64,000 nt of DNA from Anaeromassilibacillus senegalensis (GTDB lineage Bacteria; Bacillota; Clostridia; Oscillospirales; Acutalibacteraceae). This document shows positions 53,137 to 60,975 of the stretch, one piece after another (the first letter of the stretch is position 1; each line of letters opens with the position of its first letter). Position numbers and translations under genes: made by a program. The DNA lies in NCBI RefSeq assembly GCF_001261775.1, contig NZ_LN868535.1, forward strand, positions 170,148 to 234,147, given 5' to 3'. Below the pieces are notes generated by a model. That model was not told the origin of the DNA. It worked only from the letters and a program-made list of their open reading frames with translations, and searched no databases.

Positions 53137-54062
53137 CAACCATTCAATTACTGGCCTGTATCGGCATGATCACAGGCTCTTTTCTATTGTTCGGGCTTGC
53201 GCCGATGGAATTCACCGATGGGCTGTTCTCTTTTCTCACAAGGGAGAAGTCCTCCATCAAGGATGAGATTAAGGCGGCGCAGCGCCGCCAAAAGCAGGGA
53301 TTTCTAAAACGGGAAATCCGCATGGCACAGGATATCCTGACCATGACCGGGCGCAGCAAGCACTTTTCTCTGCTCTGTGCCTGCTCGCTGCTCCTGTTTG
53401 GCATCGGTGCCTCTATCGCCATTGTGCTGGGCAATTTCTTTCTGGCTCCGGTGATGGCGGTGGGCTTTATGCTGCTGCCGTTCTGGTATGTGCAGCTGAC
53501 CGCCAGCCACTTTCGGAAAGACATTGCGGCAGAGCTGGAAACAGCGCTCTCCATCGTGACAACCGCCTACCTCAGAAGTGAAAACATCCTCACCGCTGTG
53601 GAGGAAAACCTTCACTATTTGAATCCGCCGGTGCATCAAGTGTTTCAGGATTTTGTGATGCGGGTGAAACTCATTGATCCCGATGTGCTGGAAGCGCTGA
53701 AAATCCTGCGCACCAAGATCGACAACGAGGTCTTTCGGGAATGGTGCGATGCCCTGTGCGACTGCCAGCATGACCGCAGCCTCAAAACAACCCTGACACC
53801 CATCGTCAGCAAGCTGTCTGATATGAGGATTGTGAACGGCGAGCTGGAATATCTCGTCTTTGAACCCCGCAAGGAATTTATTATCATGGCGTTCTTTGTC
53901 ATCGGAAACATTCCGCTGATGTATCTCTTAAACAAAAGCTGGTATGACACGCTGATGCACACCCCGCTGGGGCAGATCATTCTGGCGATCAGCGCCGCCC
54001 TCATTTTTATCTCTACCGCTTGCGTGATACGGCTGACAAAGCCCATTGAGTACAGGAGGTAA
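53133..54062 (+). CDS. TadB-like type II secretion F-domain protein
   Basis: 309 residues from the ATG at 53,133 (AAAGGAGGG upstream). Membrane segments are visible near the N-terminus (LACIGMITGSFLLFGL), centre (LLCACSLLLFGIGASIAIVLGNFFLAPVMAVGFMLLPFW) and C-terminus (FIIMAFFVIGNIPLMYLL, IILAISAALIFISTACVI). The T2SSF helical region AAELETALSIVTTAYLRSENILTAVEENL is typical. It forms the membrane platform with TadC. It overlaps the tadA stop by four bases. Confidence 0.87.
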   Translation: MTTIQLLACIGMITGSFLLFGLAPMEFTDGLFSFLTREKSSIKDEIKAAQRRQKQGFLKREIRMAQDILTMTGRSKHFSLLCACSLLLFGIGASIAIVLGNFFLAPVMAVGFMLLPFWYVQLTASHFRKDIAAELETALSIVTTAYLRSENILTAVEENLHYLNPPVHQVFQDFVMRVKLIDPDVLEALKILRTKIDNEVFREWCDALCDCQHDRSLKTTLTPIVSKLSDMRIVNGELEYLVFEPRKEFIIMAFFVIGNIPLMYLLNKSWYDTLMHTPLGQIILAISAALIFISTACVIRLTKPIEYRR

Positions 54063-54170
54063 GGTGCGCATCACTTCTGCGGAAGTGATATGGTTCGCTT
54101 CGCTCACGGCGCACCTCACGGGCGGGAACCAGTTCCCCCCGTGTGCCCCCCATGCTCTCCGAGGGGGATT
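54063..54170. repeat. Hairpin cluster inserted between tadB and tadC
   Basis: About 108 bp packed with palindromes: GGTGCGC/GCGCACC enclosing ATCACTTC/GAAGTGAT and a CGCTTCGCTC stem, then CACGGGCGGGAAC/GTTCCCCCCGTG, then CCCCC/GGGGG around ATGCTCTCCGA. Elsewhere this operon has overlapping or adjoining genes, so the segment looks inserted. It may be a small palindromic (MITE-like) element or an RNA processing site. Confidence 0.7.
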
Positions 54171-54194
54171 TTAATGCAAAGGAGGTCTATCTAT

Positions 54195-55064
54195 TTGCAA
54201 CTACTATTTTTGTTTGGATTAACACTGGCAGCTGGTCTGTTCTTTATCCTTTTGGATGTGCTACGCCTGCCTTATCTCAGTACGGCGAAAGCCATGCTGA
54301 ACACCACAAGAGCAGAGAAAAAAGCGGCAAGGAGTTTTGAAACCTATCTCATGACCTTTGCGGTGAAGCTATCAAGGTATATCCGCATGGACGAATACCG
54401 CAAACACCGGCTGAAGAATGTGCTGAAAGCCACCGGCATGAACATGGAGCCGGAGATTTATCAGACCTATGCGTTGGTCAAGGCCGGAGCAATCCTGCTG
54501 GCTGTAATCCCGGCAGGGCTAGTCTTTCCGCTGCTGGTGCCAGTGGTGGTATTCCTGTCGGTGATGGTGTATTTTAAGGAAACAAAAAAGGCCGATGAAA
54601 AGCTGTCGGTCAAGCGAGCTGCCGTGGAAAAGGAACTGCCCCGATTTGTTGCCAGCATAGAGCAGGAACTGAAAGCCTCCCGTGATGTGCTGTCCATCGT
54701 GGAAAGTTATAAGAAAAACGCCGGGGAAGTCTTTGCCGGGGAACTGACCATGCTGGCAGCGGATATGCGATCCTCTAGTTATGAGGCCGCCCTTACCCGG
54801 TTTGAGGCGAGGCTCAATTCGCCCATGCTGTCGGATATTACCCGTGGTCTCATCGGTGCGCTGCGAGGCGATGACAGCACCTTGTATTTTCAGATGCTGG
54901 CGCACGATTTCAAGCAGCTGGAGCTGCAGCGACTCAAGAGTGAGGCGCAGAAGATACCACCGAAAATCCGTGTGTTTTCCTTTCTCATGCTCATGTGCTT
55001 CTTATTTACCTATCTGGCCATCATCGCCTTTGAGATTATAAAGTCTCTTGGCGGGATGTTTTAG
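54195..55064 (+). CDS. TadC-like type II secretion F-domain protein
   Basis: 289 residues from the TTG at 54,195, chosen because AAAGGAGG lies nine bases upstream; an ATG at 54,174 would place that site inside the coding part. Membrane segments LLFLFGLTLAAGLFFILL, AGAILLAVIPAGLVFPLLVPVVVFLSVMVYF and VFSFLMLMCFLFTYLAIIAFEII; T2SSF region VASIEQELKASRDVLSIVESY. Pairs with TadB in the platform. The gap before it holds the hairpin cluster. Confidence 0.85.
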   Translation: MQLLFLFGLTLAAGLFFILLDVLRLPYLSTAKAMLNTTRAEKKAARSFETYLMTFAVKLSRYIRMDEYRKHRLKNVLKATGMNMEPEIYQTYALVKAGAILLAVIPAGLVFPLLVPVVVFLSVMVYFKETKKADEKLSVKRAAVEKELPRFVASIEQELKASRDVLSIVESYKKNAGEVFAGELTMLAADMRSSSYEAALTRFEARLNSPMLSDITRGLIGALRGDDSTLYFQMLAHDFKQLELQRLKSEAQKIPPKIRVFSFLMLMCFLFTYLAIIAFEIIKSLGGMF

Positions 55065-55076
55065 GGAGGGGTGAAC

Positions 55077-55472
55077 ATGAAGAAAATTCTAAAATCCAAA
55101 CGTGGCGAGGGCTACATTGATGTGTGTGTCCTCGTCTTATGTGCTGTTCTGGTGATTGTACTGGCGGTGCGGGTGCTGCCTGTGTTCATCGCCAAAAACC
55201 AACTGGATACCTACGCCACCGAGCTGTGCAGGGAAGCGGAAATCTCGGGCAGAGTCGGCAGCGAAACCAGCCGCCGTGCAGCGGTTCTCACTGAGCAGAC
55301 CGGGCTGAGTCCCCGGATTTCATGGTCAAAGACAGGCAGTATCCAGCTCAATGGAGAAATCACCGTCACCTTAACATTGGATATGAATATCGGGCTGTTC
55401 GGCGGCTTCGGCTCTTTTCCCATCACCCTGCGCTCAGAGGCCTCCGGGAAAAGCGAGGTGTACCACAAATGA
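55077..55472 (+). CDS. DUF4320-like pseudopilin (TadE-like)
   Basis: 131 residues from the ATG at 55,077 (GGGAGGGG upstream; a GTG two codons earlier is possible). The N-terminus KSKRGEGYIDVCV followed by LVLCAVLVIVLAVRVLPVFI is a prepilin-type leader and helix; RGEGYID matches RGEGFVD of the small pilin-like protein. The rest is a beta-rich domain with a repeated GLFGGFGSFP segment. A minor pilin of the Tad machine is likely. It overlaps the next gene by four bases. Confidence 0.8.
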   Translation: MKKILKSKRGEGYIDVCVLVLCAVLVIVLAVRVLPVFIAKNQLDTYATELCREAEISGRVGSETSRRAAVLTEQTGLSPRISWSKTGSIQLNGEITVTLTLDMNIGLFGGFGSFPITLRSEASGKSEVYHK

Positions 55473-56014
55473 CCAAGCTGAGAAGAATTCTCAAATGCAA
55501 GGCCGGTAACGGCTTCCCTTTGGTGGTGGCCATTACACTGGCGCTTATCCTCATTCTGTGCGGCGTGATGGAGTTTTTCAGGCTGAATATTATCGCCAGC
55601 GGCGCAAAAGAAGCCCTGCAGGATGCCATCATCGTCACTGTCAACGACAACTATGCCGATGTGTATCATGGAGTTCGTGAGGGATACAGCGGCGGCTATC
55701 AGCCGGACGGTTCCTCCTTCTACTACAGCGTGAACACCGGCGATATCTACAGCTACATGGACAGTGTTCTCGGTACGGAAGAAATCAGCGGCAGCCATGT
55801 AAAGTATTCCGGAGATGCGCTCGAATACAAGCTCTCCGGCTTGGACGTCACCATTCGCAATGCGCCGCTGGCACCTTCTTCTCCAAGAAACGTCCAGCGC
55901 TTCGAGGCTGATGCCACAATCTGGCTGGAGGTGCCGGTCTATTTCGGCGGCAAGCAGCTTCCGTCCATGAAAATCAAGCTCAAGGTTCAGGCAGGGTATA
56001 CCGAGGTGTTTTAA
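55469..56014 (+). CDS. TadE/TadF-like pseudopilin
   Basis: 181 residues, ATG at 55,469 overlapping the preceding stop. N-terminus KCKAGNGFPLVVAITLALILILCGVMEFFRLNII resembles a TadE leader and helix with the A-G-N-G pattern at the cleavage region and the E-F-F residue in the helix. The remainder is an extracellular domain with many Tyr and Ser (YSGGYQPDGSSFYYSVNTGDIYSYMDSV). A minor pilin role in the Tad fibre is likely. Confidence 0.78.
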   Translation: MTKLRRILKCKAGNGFPLVVAITLALILILCGVMEFFRLNIIASGAKEALQDAIIVTVNDNYADVYHGVREGYSGGYQPDGSSFYYSVNTGDIYSYMDSVLGTEEISGSHVKYSGDALEYKLSGLDVTIRNAPLAPSSPRNVQRFEADATIWLEVPVYFGGKQLPSMKIKLKVQAGYTEVF

Positions 56015-56110
56015 CTGTGCGGGAAATTGTCTGGACTTCTGGAAAAAAATATAGTATGGTGAAAAATACAAAAAGGTAGCATTTTACACTTCTCAAAGGA
56101 GGGGTTCAAT

Positions 56111-56653
56111 ATGACAGAGAAAACAAAGAAAAGGCTGACCATTGCAGGGGTATCGGTTCTCGGACTGGCACTTCTGGTCGCTATTGGAATGCAGTTCGCC
56201 AAGGCTCCCGATAAACCGGATACCCTGCCTCAGTCGGAGCAAGGCTCTTCTTCAGTAACGCCGGAGGTGCAGCCGCCTGATGTGGTGGTCACGCCGCCCA
56301 ATCATACACCCTCGCAGCCGGTGGAAACCCTGCCGCCTCAAACCGACCTGCCGGAGCAGAAGCTCCAGTCCGATCCGGTAAAGCCGGAAGCCCCGGAGAA
56401 TCCAAAAACAGCGGATGGCACTGACAGGACACCCAGCTCGGATAAAGACCATGACTTTACTCCCGAAAGCACCGATGCCCCGCCTGTCTACAAACCGGAG
56501 GATACTGAGAAAAAAACGACTCCTCCCGAAAGCAAACCGCAGGGTGGCGGTGGGCTGCCGGGTTTTGACAATGTGCCGAATGCAGGAGCCAATCAAGGGG
56601 AACGACTTGATAATATGTATGAGAATGGCAACAAAATCGGTGACATGGACTAA
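56111..56653 (+). CDS. Membrane-anchored Pro-rich protein, DUF6550-like
   Basis: 180 residues. ATG at 56,111 with AAAGGAGG upstream. One N-terminal membrane segment (LTIAGVSVLGLALLVAIGMQF) and then a long disordered extracellular region rich in Pro, Thr, Glu and Lys, ending with a Gly-rich patch and NVPNAGANQGERLDNMYENGNKIGDMD. Such spacers cross the wall. A weak promoter-like TATAGTATGGT lies at about 56,051. A hairpin terminator follows the stop. Confidence 0.7.
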   Translation: MTEKTKKRLTIAGVSVLGLALLVAIGMQFAKAPDKPDTLPQSEQGSSSVTPEVQPPDVVVTPPNHTPSQPVETLPPQTDLPEQKLQSDPVKPEAPENPKTADGTDRTPSSDKDHDFTPESTDAPPVYKPEDTEKKTTPPESKPQGGGGLPGFDNVPNAGANQGERLDNMYENGNKIGDMD

Positions 56654-56669
56654 ATAGAATAAGCAGCAG

Positions 56670-56699
56670 AAAAGCACGGTTTATGCCGTGCTTTTTTGT
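56670..56699 (+). terminator. Terminator-like hairpin inside the transfer operon
   Basis: AAAAGCACGG pairs with CCGTGCTTTT around TTTATG and runs into TTTTTTGTT. The next gene's ribosome site (GGAAAGGAG) starts about ten bases later. Confidence 0.8.
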
Positions 56700-56716
56700 T
56701 GCGGAAAGGAGATAAA

Positions 56717-58450
56717 ATGAAGCGATTGTTTTCTGTTTTTCTATCACTGGCACTGCTGCTTTGTCTGGTTTCGCCGGTTTCGGTTTATGCCATTGGTGAG
56801 GGCAATGTGGACGGTGGCGGTGGTGGTATGGGCGATGGTACCAGCACTAATTCATGGACTCCCGGTAATGATGGTGTGCGGGTGACGGTAGTTCGGGCAA
56901 GTGACCACACTGCTGTGACAACACCCGTTGACCTCACCAATAAAACACCTCCCTCCAGCATCTATCATTTTGGAAAGGTTAGCAAACTGCAATACACTGG
57001 CGGTAGAGGACTCTCTCCTGTGCAGGGAGGATATACCTTTAAAAACCCGGCACAGTCTTTGCCCCGAATTATCAGCACCAGCGGCAGCAATAACATCGCT
57101 GCTATCAAGAGTTATTTCACCGATGAGCAAGTCATCCGGTCTATTTCAGAAACTGTAGGAATGGACTTCGATGTGTTAATTAACGGTGACTATAAATTAC
57201 TCATTGAGCCGTTTGCCTTTTATAAATTTGAGGGTGTGATGGTGTTAACTACAGCCACCGAAGCCGCCCTGTATGATGCTCAGGTCGGCGGTCTGCTTCG
57301 CAAGCGAATGGTTTCTCTTTCACATAAGAATCTGCCGTTGTCCATGTTCTTGGAGGTGGCCGACCTCGGCTATCCCGCATGGTCGGGCAGCAAAAGCGCC
57401 GCAGCCTCCAATGTAGATATCAAAGCCGCCCTTGGTCTCGGTATCGTGCGCTTTAAGGATAGGCCTGCCGAACCGCCCGATGTGTCGGTCTATGATTATG
57501 AGTACCGGGTGAACACCGAAGTCATCACAGCCATCACTGTCAGCGGCGGTCAGAGCGATCCGGATAAGCCGGTGTCCGCCACTTTTTATGTGAACGGCAA
57601 AAGCCTCAAGGTCAGCAATATTTATTATCCGAATGGCGACAGCCAGCTGGCGTGGATACGCTGGACAACGCCCGGCACTCCGCAGAAGATGACCATTACC
57701 GTTTCCGTATCGGGAGGCGGCAGCTCCAGCAAGGCCACCATCAATGTAAATATCGTTGACCTTGATAAAAAACCACCCCCCAATCCGGTAGCAGACGACC
57801 GAAATGATGGGTATACAAGGCCGTCCGTGGTCAATAAGCCGCAGAAAACCTCGGCGAGCTGGAGTGTCTGGCGACCTTGGTGGCAGGAATATTGGGTATG
57901 GATTTCCGATTGGGATTACTGCGATCATGGCGAGGATGGCGGTCATTGGGTAGACAACGGCTGGTGGGAGGATCATGGCTGGTGGGAGTTTGACCTCGAC
58001 CGGTATCAAGCCAGCCTGTCTGCCTCCATGAGCATCAAGCCGGATGACAAGAGCCCTACCGCCAGCGGAAAAAGCATGAAGTCCGGCTATGGCTTTAACC
58101 AGACGGTCACCGCAAGTGTCAGCACCAATCAGTCCTCGGCGGTTACCGGTGCACAGACTGCGGTAACCTACTTCCCGGAATTCGCATACCAGACCTACTG
58201 GCGGCTTCTGGAGCGCATGAGTTCCGGCTACAGCGCCCGGTTTGAGTTTAAGGAAAATCAATACAGCACCTATGGGAGCAGGACACACTTCACGCCCATC
58301 TGGTACCCGGACGGAAGCTACACCCCTCACACTTGGCTGATTGACAGTTGGACACCGGACGGGATGCTCTCCCTTAACTTTACCGATAATATCACCATCC
58401 GAGGATCACTTTGGGATGACTGGCACATTGCGCCCCAAAAACCCCATTAA
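56717..58450 (+). CDS. Large secreted protein with Trp-rich segment
   Basis: 577 residues from the ATG at 56,717 (GGAAAGGAG upstream). Cleavable signal peptide KRLFSVFLSLALLLCLVSPVSVYA, then a Gly-rich segment and a beta-rich region with an Ig-like domain around 260-350 (TVSGGQSDPDKPVSATFYVNGK). Between about 387 and 430 lies an exceptional aromatic segment with 12 Trp in about 44 residues plus many His, Asp and Gly (for example WVDNGWWEDHGWWEF). The family is unknown to me; it recurs in gut Firmicutes elements of this type by architecture. Between Tad and T4SS genes, a surface adhesin or pilus-associated protein is a reasonable guess. Confidence 0.8.
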   Translation: MKRLFSVFLSLALLLCLVSPVSVYAIGEGNVDGGGGGMGDGTSTNSWTPGNDGVRVTVVRASDHTAVTTPVDLTNKTPPSSIYHFGKVSKLQYTGGRGLSPVQGGYTFKNPAQSLPRIISTSGSNNIAAIKSYFTDEQVIRSISETVGMDFDVLINGDYKLLIEPFAFYKFEGVMVLTTATEAALYDAQVGGLLRKRMVSLSHKNLPLSMFLEVADLGYPAWSGSKSAAASNVDIKAALGLGIVRFKDRPAEPPDVSVYDYEYRVNTEVITAITVSGGQSDPDKPVSATFYVNGKSLKVSNIYYPNGDSQLAWIRWTTPGTPQKMTITVSVSGGGSSSKATINVNIVDLDKKPPPNPVADDRNDGYTRPSVVNKPQKTSASWSVWRPWWQEYWVWISDWDYCDHGEDGGHWVDNGWWEDHGWWEFDLDRYQASLSASMSIKPDDKSPTASGKSMKSGYGFNQTVTASVSTNQSSAVTGAQTAVTYFPEFAYQTYWRLLERMSSGYSARFEFKENQYSTYGSRTHFTPIWYPDGSYTPHTWLIDSWTPDGMLSLNFTDNITIRGSLWDDWHIAPQKPH

Positions 58451-58464
58451 AAACAGAGAAAAAA

Positions 58465-58507
58465 CAAGGCCGCAGCTCGAAAAAAGCTGTGGCCTTGCGC
58501 TTTTTAC
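58465..58507 (+). terminator. Terminator-like hairpin before the VirB2-like gene
   Basis: CAAGGCCGCAGCT pairs with AGCTGTGGCCTTG around a short A-rich loop, then CGCTTTTTACC. It separates the Trp-rich protein from the pilin-like gene. Confidence 0.75.
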
Positions 58508-58532
58508 CCTCACAAAGAAAGGTGGAAAATCA

Positions 58533-58871
58533 ATGAAAATGAAGCGACTGGCAGCCGCCCTTTGCGTGGCGCTGCTCCTTTGTCTTGTGTTCAGCCAGAC
58601 CGCTTTTGCGGCGGGAACCGGCGATGTGGCCGGAGCGATTGAGGGAACGTGGAACACCGCCTCCCAGCAGATTAAGACGGTGGTCAACAAGGTGGTGTTC
58701 CCCGCCATCGACCTGATTCTGGCGGTGTTTTTCTTTGCGAAACTCGGAACCGCATATTTTGATTATCGCAAGCATGGGCAGTTCGAGTGGGCGGCTCCGG
58801 CAATCCTGTTCGCCTGTTTGGTGTTCACCCTGACAGCGCCATTATACATCTGGCAGGTGCTGGGGATGTAG
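58533..58871 (+). CDS. VirB2-like pilin, DUF3852-like
   Basis: 112 residues from the ATG at 58,533 (GAAAGGTGG upstream). Signal peptide KMKRLAAALCVALLLCLVFSQTAFAA, then a soluble stretch and two hydrophobic helices (VVFPAIDLILAVFFFAKLGTAYF; AAPAILFACLVFTLTAPLYIW), the VirB2/TrbC pilin layout. A conjugation-channel pilin role is inferred from layout and place before the TrbL- and VirB4-like genes. Confidence 0.82.
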   Translation: MKMKRLAAALCVALLLCLVFSQTAFAAGTGDVAGAIEGTWNTASQQIKTVVNKVVFPAIDLILAVFFFAKLGTAYFDYRKHGQFEWAAPAILFACLVFTLTAPLYIWQVLGM

Positions 58872-58889
58872 CGGAGGAAAAGCAATGTT

Positions 58890-59063
58890 TTACTCCTCCT
58901 CCGGCTTGTCCATCAGGCGCAGCGGCGTGTCGTCCGCATCCATATACATTTCCTCGCACTCCTGCTGGGCGGTGCGCATGATATGAGCCGCCTGAGAAAC
59001 GAGTGCCTCGGCATCGGTTACTGCGCTAAACACTTTATGATAAAGTTTTTTGTAATCTGCCAC
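58890..59063 (-). CDS. Small helical protein on the opposite strand
   Basis: 57 residues from the GTG at 59,063, with AAAGGAGG upstream; the ATG at 59,081 overlaps that site. Helical and acidic (DYKKLYHKVFSAVTDAEALVSQAAHIMRTAQQECEEMY). It is similar in size and style to small proteins of phages and elements with no known role. It is the only element gene in this window on the minus strand and is antisense to the gap between the pilin-like and TrbL-like genes, so its transcript could interfere with the operon. Confidence 0.65.
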   Translation of the reverse strand: MADYKKLYHKVFSAVTDAEALVSQAAHIMRTAQQECEEMYMDADDTPLRLMDKPEEE

Positions 59064-59227
59064 ACAAATACCTCCTTTCATTTTTTCGGCGGCCTCCGTT
59101 GTGTGGTATTAAAGCTCTAAAAAAGCTGATTGTCAAGTCATAAATCAATCCTGCAGCCGCATCTCAAATACCCACTAAAAATGTACTTGGGCTGTGGCTG
59201 CGGTGACGAAAGGAGTGATGACTTCAA

Positions 59228-60130
59228 ATGTTCATTTGGGATTTTATCGCCGACACTGTCCTCGGTCAGATTGTGGATTGGATCTACGGTCAGATTGTGG
59301 GCTTCCTCGGCGATTTTTTTATGCAGATGGGAAACATGGGAGCCGACCTGTTCACCATGAGCTGGGTACAGTCCATCGTCCTGTTCTTCTCCTATCTGGC
59401 ATGGGCGCTCTACGGTGTCGGCCTTGTGGTCGCCGCCTTTGAATGCGGAATCGAATATCAATCCGGCAGAGGCAGCATCAAAGACACTGCCCTCAACGCC
59501 ATCAAGGGCTTTATGGCCGTTGGCCTGTTTACCACTGTGCCGGTGGAACTGTATAAGCTGTCGGTGTCCCTGCAGGGCAGCCTCACTGCCGGGATTACCG
59601 GTCTTGGAACCGACTTCGGCACGGTAGCCGGAAATATCATCACCTCGCTGCAGGATGCCGGAAATTTGGAGCAGGCCATGACCAGCAATGTGTTTGGCGG
59701 TCTATCTGCTATCACCAGCCCCATCATGATGATCTTTATATTGATCCTAATGGGCTATTCGGTCATTAAAATATTCTTCGCCAACCTGAAGCGAGGCGGC
59801 ATCCTGCTCATTCAAATTGCTGTGGGGAGCCTGTATATGTTTTCCGTTCCCCGTGGCTATATTGACGGCTTTGTCTCATGGAGCAAGCAGGTCATCGGCC
59901 TGTGCCTCACAGCATTTTTGCAGGCAACGGTGCTGATTGCAGGACTCATGGTGGTGAAAGACCATGCTCTCCTCGGCCTTGGGCTGATGCTGGCGGCAGG
60001 AGAAATCCCCCGCATTGCCGGACAGTTCGGGCTGGACACCTCCACCAAGGCAAACCTCATGAGTACGATGTATGCGGCGCAGACAGCGGTGAACATGACC
60101 AAAACGGTGATACAGGCGGTGGCGAAATGA
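59228..60130 (+). CDS. TrbL/VirB6-like conjugal transfer membrane protein
   Basis: 300 residues, ATG at 59,228 with GAAAGGAGTG upstream. At least five to six hydrophobic segments (SIVLFFSYLAWALYGVGLVVAAF; LSAITSPIMMIFILILMGYSVIKIFFANL; GILLIQIAVGSLYMFSV; GLCLTAFLQATVLIAGLMVV) and an amphipathic C-terminus (QTAVNMTKTVIQAVAK), the layout of Gram-positive VirB6 homologues (DUF6045-like). It should form the transfer channel in the membrane. It overlaps the next gene by four bases. Confidence 0.83.
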   Translation: MFIWDFIADTVLGQIVDWIYGQIVGFLGDFFMQMGNMGADLFTMSWVQSIVLFFSYLAWALYGVGLVVAAFECGIEYQSGRGSIKDTALNAIKGFMAVGLFTTVPVELYKLSVSLQGSLTAGITGLGTDFGTVAGNIITSLQDAGNLEQAMTSNVFGGLSAITSPIMMIFILILMGYSVIKIFFANLKRGGILLIQIAVGSLYMFSVPRGYIDGFVSWSKQVIGLCLTAFLQATVLIAGLMVVKDHALLGLGLMLAAGEIPRIAGQFGLDTSTKANLMSTMYAAQTAVNMTKTVIQAVAK

Positions 60131-60693
60131 GTGAGCATAAGCTGGTCTACATCGCCTCTCCTTACGCCGGTGATGTGCTGAAAAATATTGAATTTGCAAA
60201 GGCAGCCTGCCGCTATGCAATGAGGCAGAACTGTACGCCGGTAGCTGTGCATCTTTTATATCCGCAATTTTTGGATGACAACGATCTGGTGCAGCGAAGT
60301 GCCGGTCTCACAATGGGGCATCGGGTGCTTCTGGCCTGTGACGAGCTGTGGGTGTGCGGCGAGCGCATATCCAGCGGTATGGCTGCCGAAATCACAGAGG
60401 CAAAAAAGCTGGGTATCCCTGTCCGGGAGGTATCCGCCGAACAAATACAAGGAGGTCTTGCAATGGATAAAAAATATGGCGTATGGGCGGTGCGCAGCGC
60501 TGCATCGGTCTGCGGTGCGGCACAAAGCTGGTGCAAGCAAGGCGGCAAGCCGATGGAGTTTGATATGATGGAGCAGGCCGTCGAGTATGCTGACCAGCTC
60601 AATAAAAACCTCGCTACCATGAATGTACATTATTACCCCAAGGAAATGGAGCCGAAGCTGAGTCAAGGTTCCGGTTTTTCTATGCGGATGTAA
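60127..60693 (+). CDS. Fusion of a DUF4406-like domain and a second small protein with internal start
   Basis: 188 residues. Residues 1 to about 105 (HKLVYIASPYAGDVLKNIEFAKAACRYAM, LLYPQFLDDNDL and CDELWVCGERISSGMAAEI) match DUF4406, a nucleoside 2-deoxyribosyltransferase-like fold. The second part begins at the in-frame ATG 60,463, which has AAGGAGGTCTTGCA directly upstream: a perfect ribosome site inside the frame. It carries DKKYGVWAVRSAASVCGAAQSWC and ends GSGFSMRM. Either two proteins are made (188 and 77 residues) or two genes were fused recently. It overlaps the TrbL-like gene by four bases. The function is unknown. Confidence 0.72.
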   Translation: MSEHKLVYIASPYAGDVLKNIEFAKAACRYAMRQNCTPVAVHLLYPQFLDDNDLVQRSAGLTMGHRVLLACDELWVCGERISSGMAAEITEAKKLGIPVREVSAEQIQGGLAMDKKYGVWAVRSAASVCGAAQSWCKQGGKPMEFDMMEQAVEYADQLNKNLATMNVHYYPKEMEPKLSQGSGFSMRM

Positions 60694-60705
60694 AGGAGGT
60701 GCCTC

Positions 60706-60975
60706 ATGTATATCTACCCCGACCACTTAAGGGCAAAGGCAACCCTCTGGCTGTGGCAGCTTCGGGATATCGGCATCATCGGCGTGGCGCTTCTTCTCTC
60801 TGTGCTTGCAATTTCCCAGCTTGGACTGGCGCTTCCCATCGTGATGACCGCCGTCTACGCCTTTTTAACCATACAATTTGAGGACACAAGTATTCTGGAT
60901 TTTCTCCGGTATGCCTGTGCTTTTTTTATGACCAAGCAGCAATTCTACGAATGGAGGTATACGCCAAGTGAGTAA
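60706..60975 (+). CDS. PrgI/VirB3-like conjugal transfer membrane protein
   Basis: 89 residues, ATG at 60,706 with AAAGGAGG upstream. Two hydrophobic segments (IIGVALLLSVLAISQLGLALPIVMTAVYAFLTI) after a YIYPDHLRAKATLW start and a C-terminal RYACAFFMTKQQFYEWR. The short size and its place right before VirB4 fit PrgI/VirB3. It anchors VirB4 at the membrane. It overlaps the next GTG start by eight bases. Confidence 0.8.
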   Translation: MYIYPDHLRAKATLWLWQLRDIGIIGVALLLSVLAISQLGLALPIVMTAVYAFLTIQFEDTSILDFLRYACAFFMTKQQFYEWRYTPSE

